Shown in pieces: positions 7,103 through 10,761 of a stretch of DNA of 10,761 bases (position 1 is the first letter of the stretch; each line of letters begins with the position of its first letter). Made by a program: the position numbers and the translations under genes. The DNA is from JAWXCM01 sp034408745 (GTDB lineage: Bacteria; Acidobacteriota; Terriglobia; Bryobacterales; Bryobacteraceae), in NCBI GenBank assembly GCA_034408745.1, contig JAWXCM010000284.1, positions 1 through 10,761 of the forward strand. Direction: 5' to 3'. The notes beneath the pieces are model-generated. The model did not search any database. It worked only from the letters and a program-made list of their open reading frames with translations, and was not told where the DNA came from.

Positions 7103-7613
7103 CTATTTGGCTTCGTTTCGTATTGCGGGGATCAACTCCGTAATGTGCTTCCACGCCAGCATCGCGTTGTAGCAATCGGTGAGCCGGTTAAACGCCCCCG
7201 CGTCTACCACGCTGGCCACGGTCGCCGCCGGAAGCTCCCGAACCTGGACTCGGCACTGGGCTCCACCGGACGCGGGATATAGACAGCGGCCTCCCAGTCG
7301 ACGTCCGATTCCTTAAACTCGGCATCATGCCAGAGCGCCACCGGCAGGCCGCTCAGCCCCTGTCCGCCGAGCATCTCAAACAGCTTCCACCGATACGCCC
7401 GCATCCAGAATCCGCCCAATCCGATCGAGCGGAAAGCCCAGGTCTTTGAGCGCAAGGATGCGGTACAGGCGGGGAAGCTGCGAAGGAGAGTAGTAGCGAT
7501 TACCCAGAGGAGGGATCGACACGAACGGGCCTGAGGAGGCCCGTTTCGTCGTAATACCGGAGTGTCTTGACCGACAGCCGGGTTAAGGCGGAGAAATCAC
7601 CGATTCGGATCAC
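7103..7613 (-). pseudogene. Degraded MerR-family regulator with GyrI-like domain
   Basis: Minus-strand remnants of one gene in at least three frames. From GTG 7613 the first 37 codons encode a MerR winged-helix N-terminus (IRIGDFSALTRLSVKTLRYY, then DETGLLRPV) and hit TAA at 7502-7500. Deleting one base of the AA at 7501-7500 restores SGYRYYSPSQL followed by LYRILALKDLGFPLDRI, which then ends at TGA 7378-7376. The coiled-coil linker is missing; the sequence jumps to KLFEMLGGQG and LPVALWHDAEFKESDVDWE (frame of 7386), a GyrI-like effector-binding motif. A further shift near 7249 gives VQVRELPAATVASVVDAGAF and CYNAMLAW, and the C-terminal end is lost before TAG 7105-7103. Several independent lesions make sequencing error an unlikely sole cause. 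Intact relatives are drug- or small-molecule-responsive activators. This stretch otherwise holds no gene. Confidence 0.85.
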
Positions 7614-7619
7614 AGGACC

Positions 7620-7650
7620 GTTATCGAGCCTCCCGTCACGGGAGAGTCAA
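7620..7650 (-). promoter_or_regulatory. MerR-type promoter/operator with 19-bp spacer
   Basis: On the minus strand TTGACT (7650-7645) and GATAAC (7625-7620) are separated by 19 bases, longer than the usual 17, as is typical of promoters controlled by MerR-family proteins. The spacer contains a perfect 15-bp palindrome, CTCCCGTCACGGGAG (7630-7644 as read on plus; 7-bp arms, one central base), the expected dyad operator. Initiation would fall at about 7613, on or next to the GTG start of the dead MerR gene, so the message would be leaderless or nearly so. The site looks fully preserved although the gene it serves is broken. Confidence 0.7.
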
Positions 7651-7658
7651 GGACAAAG

Positions 7659-8579
7659 TTACTGCCGATTTACAGCGGTGCGGGGGCCGCGGGCGTGAGG
7701 CTTCATCATCTGTTCCAATTCCGCCTCCGGAATGGAGAACGACATCTTCACCGTAGTGCCCTGCGCCGACACCTGGAGTGAATCCAGCAGCGGCTGCAGC
7801 TTCTGCATGTCGGGGTTGTTGGTGTTCATCTGCACCATGCCGCTGATGAACTTCACCACATCGACCAGCGCCTGGGCGTCCTTGTCGGAGCGCGTCACAG
7901 CCTCGCCGGCGAACTGCACCGTGCTGCCGAACGTCAGCCCACCGCTGGTCTCCACGATCCCCTGGAGACCGCCCGTCATCGGATTGCTGTTCCCGTTTTT
8001 GCCGGGGAGCGGGGCCACAAACACGCCGTTCGTTACCATCCACGCATCGTACTTAGCCCCGACGGTCGATGCCTTAATCACCACCGGGCTGGCAAAGCCG
8101 CTCGCCGACCGTCTGTCGATCGCCGCACGGACCATCGCCGAATCACCCGCAATACCCAGCCAGCCGTCCGCGATCGCGATCGAGTGGCCGTTCTTCTCCA
8201 GAAGCTGCAACCCTCGATATGCGATCTGCGTCATCGTGGGTTCCTTCGCACGAATCGCACTCAGGATCTGTGGGCCATTGAATACGCCCCTGGCCAGCAC
8301 CAGGCCCGGAGCTTTCGGCTCACCGGTGGATGCGAAAACAATCTCCTGCACATCGCGCCGAGGATCAAAGCCCGTCGCATTGATGAAGTCCTGCAGGTCC
8401 TTGTTGCTCTGTCCCATCTGGTTCAGAACATATTGCCCGAACGGGGAGTTGACAGTGCGGGAAACCTGAATACCGCCGGTGACTTTGGCATCGGCCGGAA
8501 CCAGGGAGAGGAGGCTGCTGTCGACGGCAAACATCGCCGGAACCACCAGCATGGACAGCAAAAAAGCTCTGCGAATCAT
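7659..8579 (-). CDS. Secreted protein of unknown function
   Basis: A 306-residue protein I do not recognise with confidence. Residues 1-18 are a signal peptide (MIRR, hydrophobic core, ending FAV-DSS). The mature part starts SLLSLVPADAKVTGGIQVSR, a pattern I associate with acidobacterial secreted proteins of unknown role. Nothing suggests a catalytic motif: it alternates strand-like segments (VQEIVFAST, GLVLARGVF, AYDAWMVTNG-like) with helices, and there is no transmembrane segment after the signal. The C-terminus (PHARGPRTAVNRQ) is basic and probably disordered. AAGGA lies about 11 bases before the ATG at 8579. It follows ribBA by 67 bases on the same strand with no terminator seen between, so readthrough from ribBA is possible. 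The MerR-type promoter begins only 9 bases after its stop. Confidence 0.75.
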   Translation of the reverse strand: MIRRAFLLSMLVVPAMFAVDSSLLSLVPADAKVTGGIQVSRTVNSPFGQYVLNQMGQSNKDLQDFINATGFDPRRDVQEIVFASTGEPKAPGLVLARGVFNGPQILSAIRAKEPTMTQIAYRGLQLLEKNGHSIAIADGWLGIAGDSAMVRAAIDRRSASGFASPVVIKASTVGAKYDAWMVTNGVFVAPLPGKNGNSNPMTGGLQGIVETSGGLTFGSTVQFAGEAVTRSDKDAQALVDVVKFISGMVQMNTNNPDMQKLQPLLDSLQVSAQGTTVKMSFSIPEAELEQMMKPHARGPRTAVNRQ

Positions 8580-8646
8580 GTTCTTTTTCGTCCTTCATCA
8601 GAGAAACGGCGCGGACCGGAAAAGGTTAACAGCGCCATTAAAATCT

Positions 8647-9780
8647 CTAGTCCAGCGGCACCGGCTCCTGGCTCACCACGTCGATCCCGTACGCTTCCAG
8701 GCCGACGATCTTGCGCGGATGATTCGTCAGCAGCCGCACTTTGTTCAGTCCCAGATCGGCCAGTATCTGCGCGCCCATGCCTGCTTCGTGCTGCAGCTTC
8801 CGCTGGCCTTCGGGCAGGTTCGCCGGAACAGTGCCCCGCACGTGGGCCGCCAGTCGCAGCGCGTCCCCGTCCCTCGAGAACCGAAGGCTCGGGCTCGACT
8901 GGTGCAGATACACCACCACCCCCCGGCCCTCACGCGAAATCGCCGCCAGCGACCCTTCAATCGTCTTCTGGCAGTCGCACTCATTCGATCCGAACACATC
9001 GCCATACGTACAGTGCGCGTGCATCCGCACCAGCACCGGAGCGCCTGAGGCTACGTCGCCATAAACGAGCGCCATGTGCGTCTCCGGATCCACCGAACTG
9101 GTGTAAGCGATTGTCCGGAACTGCCCGAAACGGTTGGCAAGCGAGCCTTCAGCGATGCGGTGAATCACCCGCTCCGTCTGTAGCCGGTAACGGATGAGAT
9201 CCGCCACCGAGATCATGTTCAACCCGTGCTCGGCGCAAAATTCCCGCAATTCGGGCACCCGCGACATGGTGCCGTCAGCGTTCATCACTTCGCAGATCAC
9301 GCCTCCGGGCCGCAGTTCCGAAAGCCGCGCCAGATCTACGGCCGCTTCCGTCTGACCGGCGCGAACCAGCACGCCGCCCTCGCGTGCCCGCAGAGGAAAC
9401 ATGTGACCCGGCCGGGCCAGGTCGCACGGGCGGCTGTTCAGCGCCATCGCCACCTGGATGGTCAGCGCCCGGTCCGCGGCCGAGATCCCCGTCGAGACAC
9501 CTTCCGCCGCGTCGATTGCCTCGCAAAAAGCCGTACTGAACCGCGAAGTATTGTTCGGCGACATCAGCGGCAACTGCAACCGGTCGCAGATGTCCGGACT
9601 CAGAGCCAGACAGATCAGGCCTCGCCCGTACGTCGCCATGAAATTGATAATCTCGGGCGTGATCTTCTCAGCCGCTACGGTGAGGTCGCCCTCATTCTCG
9701 CGATCCTCATCGTCGACCACGATGAGCATGCGTCCGGCCTTGAAGTCCTCAATTGCCTGAGGAATGGAAGCAAATGCCAT
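8647..9780 (-). CDS. ribBA: RibBA-like: DHBP synthase fused to a divergent GTP cyclohydrolase II domain
   Basis: A 377-residue fusion of the two riboflavin entry enzymes. Start 9780 is chosen because the family begins just before 'AIEDFKAGRMLIVVDDEDRE'; the frame extends to 9816. Residues 5-200 are 3,4-dihydroxy-2-butanone-4-phosphate synthase: acidic loop DDEDRENEGD (23-32), GVSTGISAADRA (94-105), PGHMFPLRA (124-132). The usual RxGHTEA metal-ligand His is Gln here (AGQTEA, Q143). Residues 205-377 are the GTP cyclohydrolase II-like domain: zinc ligands C257, C268 and C270 are kept (HCTYGDVFGSNECDC), as is the end motif VRLLTNHPRKIVGLEAYGI. The standard QEGRGIGL segment reads QSSPSLRF (294-301), and the usual D-x-R-(E/D) before 'GAQIL' reads LQHE, losing the catalytic Arg. 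The first domain may still feed riboflavin synthesis; the second may be inactive, altered or regulatory, as in the described RibBX class. Upstream lies a structured leader with a terminator. Confidence 0.9.
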   Translation of the reverse strand: MAFASIPQAIEDFKAGRMLIVVDDEDRENEGDLTVAAEKITPEIINFMATYGRGLICLALSPDICDRLQLPLMSPNNTSRFSTAFCEAIDAAEGVSTGISAADRALTIQVAMALNSRPCDLARPGHMFPLRAREGGVLVRAGQTEAAVDLARLSELRPGGVICEVMNADGTMSRVPELREFCAEHGLNMISVADLIRYRLQTERVIHRIAEGSLANRFGQFRTIAYTSSVDPETHMALVYGDVASGAPVLVRMHAHCTYGDVFGSNECDCQKTIEGSLAAISREGRGVVVYLHQSSPSLRFSRDGDALRLAAHVRGTVPANLPEGQRKLQHEAGMGAQILADLGLNKVRLLTNHPRKIVGLEAYGIDVVSQEPVPLD

Positions 9781-9844
9781 ACCTGTCATCCATTGTGGCG
9801 CAGTGCTGCAAGGCATATAGGAAACGCCCGGGTTGTCATCAAAT

Positions 9845-9877
9845 GGAAAAGCCCCAACAGGTTCGACTGTTGGGGCT
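9845..9877 (-). terminator. Intrinsic terminator / attenuator stem upstream of ribBA
   Basis: Perfect 11-bp arms AGCCCCAACAG (9850-9860) and CTGTTGGGGCT (9867-9877) enclose a 6-base loop. Read on the minus strand the GC-rich stem is followed by TTTT (9850-9847), a short U-tract; on the plus strand no U-tract follows, so minus is the working direction. It ends 66 bases before the ribBA start. It either closes a transcript coming from the TolC side or a short RNA, or acts as an attenuator for ribBA. Confidence 0.65.
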
Positions 9878-10069
9878 CAAGGAAGCGGTTGGGAGGGATT
9901 CAGGGGGTAGTTGGCAGGGTGAACTCAGGTTGGGATTTACCGCTGAGGGTTATAGGCGAGGAGCAACCATTCTTCCTTGAGCCATAGTCGTTTTCACGTC
10001 AAACAACCTTGCAAGTATCCTTCCAAACAAAGAAGACGCCCAAAATCAGCAGTGAGTGGCTCAGGAAGC
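9845..10069 (-). ncRNA. Candidate structured leader RNA or small RNA upstream of ribBA
   Basis: The 374 bases 9781-10154 contain no credible gene but much inverted-repeat structure on the minus strand, in order: arm A GCTTCCTGAGCC (10069-10058); a small hairpin GTTGTTT/AAACGAC (10007-9987); arm B GGCTCAAGGAAG (9983-9972); GGTTG (9968-9964); a C-rich core with a CTCAG/CTGAG hairpin (9947-9924); CAACC (9891-9887); arm C CTTCCTTGAGCC (9885-9874); then the terminator, whose 5' arm starts inside C (shared AGCC). B pairs perfectly with C (12 bp, extended by 5 bp across a small internal loop) or with A (11 bp, one bulge), so two folds compete. This is attenuator-like geometry ahead of ribBA. It does not match the FMN riboswitch pattern. 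No clear promoter was found, and a stand-alone small RNA is the main alternative. Confidence 0.35.
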
Positions 10070-10114
10070 TGTGTATCGGAAAAATTTACAACGTAAGTTG
10101 TTTCAAAGTGGAAC

Positions 10115-10141
10115 CCAGGATGGAACGTCGTTCCATCCTGG
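10115..10141 (-). terminator. Long perfect hairpin just after the TolC-type gene
   Basis: Arms CCAGGATGGAAC (10115-10126) and GTTCCATCCTGG (10130-10141), 12 bp with a 3-base loop, lie 13 bases downstream of the outer-membrane factor's stop. There is no U-tract directly after the stem on the minus strand; about 30 bases on, a weak 5-bp hairpin (ACAAC/GTTGT, 10088-10101) is followed by a run of Ts. It probably ends or protects the 3' end of the TolC-type transcript; a protein-binding palindrome is possible. Confidence 0.4.
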
Positions 10142-10154
10142 AACGCGGGGAGGA

Positions 10155-10760
10155 CTACTGAGTGACTGCGGGGATCGGGTCGGCGGCGCGTTTCACCTGA
10201 CCCTTGACTGCTTCGTCGATACTTACGCTGTAGATATCCAGGATCTTGCCGGTCGACCGGTTCAGCGACACGCGAGCGCGGTTATAACTGCTCAGCGACG
10301 CCACTTCCGCGCCCTGGGCCTGAGCCAGATCGCGTTGCGCCTGAATCACAAAGAACACAGTGGACGCGCCCAGAGCGTACTTCTTCTGCTCGGCGTCCAG
10401 TGTCTGCTCCTGCAGCACCCGCGACTTCACCGCCGCCTGATACTGCGCCCGCGACTGCTGCAGCCCGATCAGCGCGTTCTGCACGTCGACGCGAATCTGA
10501 TTCAGCTCCTGCCGCTGCCGCAGTTCATTCTGCCGCAGCGTCAGCTGGTCGCGAATGATGTCGGCCTGTGCCGACCGGTTGCGCAGCGGAATGCTCAGCT
10601 GGAAACCAATCGAGTAGTCCGGGTAGTTGCGGCTTAGAATCTGCGACCACACCGAGCCAAGCCCGCCCAGGAACGCTGGATTCGCAGTGCGCTGGAAGCC
10701 AGCAGCCGAGCCCGAAGTCGGCAGAGGCAGCCCGTTGACCGACCCCGCCAGAGCATTGTT
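10155..10760 (-). CDS. TolC-family outer-membrane efflux protein, C-terminal part (partial)
   Basis: An open frame of 201 residues enters from the right edge and stops at 10155. It reads as the second half of an outer-membrane factor: a beta-strand entry (SIGFQLSIPLRNR), a long coiled-coil helix (QADIIRDQLTLRQNELRQRQELNQIRV and on through LQQSRAQYQAAV), the conserved turn 'EQTLDAEQKKYALGASTVFFVIQAQRDL', a second helix (AQAQGAEVASLSSYNRARVSLNRSTGKIL) and a short variable tail. TolC-type trimers form the outer-membrane channel of type I secretion and RND or MFS tripartite pumps. The inner-membrane and adaptor partners would be expected upstream, outside the window. A GTG at 10652 lies inside the frame and is not the start. 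Nothing looks truncated at the 3' end; the 5' end is simply beyond the window. Confidence 0.9.
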   Translation of the reverse strand, partial: NNALAGSVNGLPLPTSGSAAGFQRTANPAFLGGLGSVWSQILSRNYPDYSIGFQLSIPLRNRSAQADIIRDQLTLRQNELRQRQELNQIRVDVQNALIGLQQSRAQYQAAVKSRVLQEQTLDAEQKKYALGASTVFFVIQAQRDLAQAQGAEVASLSSYNRARVSLNRSTGKILDIYSVSIDEAVKGQVKRAADPIPAVTQ

Positions 10761-10761
10761 C

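Noticed and set aside
8184..9197. Plus-strand open frame of 337 codons
   Set aside because: It spans the opposite strand of ribBA and the secreted 306-residue protein, crosses their intergenic gap and is dominated by Arg/Pro/Ser; clearly a shadow frame.
9857..9872. GGTTCGACT as the T-arm of a tRNA or tmRNA
   Set aside because: It is the loop of the terminator hairpin. No acceptor, D or anticodon arms can be built from the flanking sequence, and no tmRNA-type 3' end is present.
9912..9960. GGCAGGGTGAA on the plus strand as an FMN riboswitch core
   Set aside because: The resemblance to the conserved GGGCAGGGTGAA element is short, lies on the strand opposite to ribBA, and the other conserved RFN blocks and multi-branch geometry are not found.

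Overview
The window reads as a high-GC (roughly 60-65%) chromosome segment of a Gram-negative soil-type bacterium, most likely an acidobacterium of the Solibacter/Bryobacter kind. That placement is inferred from gene style: several secreted proteins of unknown role, a very large beta-helix/Ig-repeat exoprotein, a LytTR regulator tail, a RibBA with unusual motifs and a TolC-type outer-membrane protein. No rRNA or marker gene is present to prove it.\n\nLayout. 1-74: the last 23 codons of a LytTR-type DNA-binding protein (+). 71-1308 (-): a two-gene unit, a small secreted protein followed by a secreted PHP-fold metallohydrolase, joined by a GTGA stop/start overlap. 1411-2870 (+): a CBS-pair protein, a GPP34 (GOLPH3/VPS74-family) protein, and an orphan antitoxin-like gene whose 3' end was thrown out of frame by an exact 14-bp tandem duplication. 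2973-7055 (-): a 1360-residue exported protein with a right-handed beta-helix, FN3, NPCBM and seven Ig-like repeats. 7103-7613 (-): a wrecked MerR/GyrI-type regulator gene whose promoter (19-bp spacer holding a 15-bp palindrome) still looks intact. 7659-8579 (-): a secreted protein of unknown function. 8647-9780 (-): ribBA. 9781-10154: a gene-free stretch with an intrinsic terminator and a set of mutually exclusive inverted repeats. 10155-10760 (-): the C-terminal part of a TolC-family outer-membrane factor that runs off the window.\n\nThe most interesting points are three. First, the stretch upstream of ribBA has attenuator-like geometry: arm B can pair with arm A or arm C, and C overlaps the terminator stem. 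It does not look like the FMN riboswitch. Second, the RibBA itself lacks several hallmark catalytic residues in both domains. Third, two genes show visible decay at base resolution: the 14-bp duplication in the antitoxin-like gene and the multiply frameshifted MerR gene. I see no CRISPR array, tRNA, rRNA, complete transposon or prophage gene. The genes look like a set of independent short transcription units rather than one pathway.
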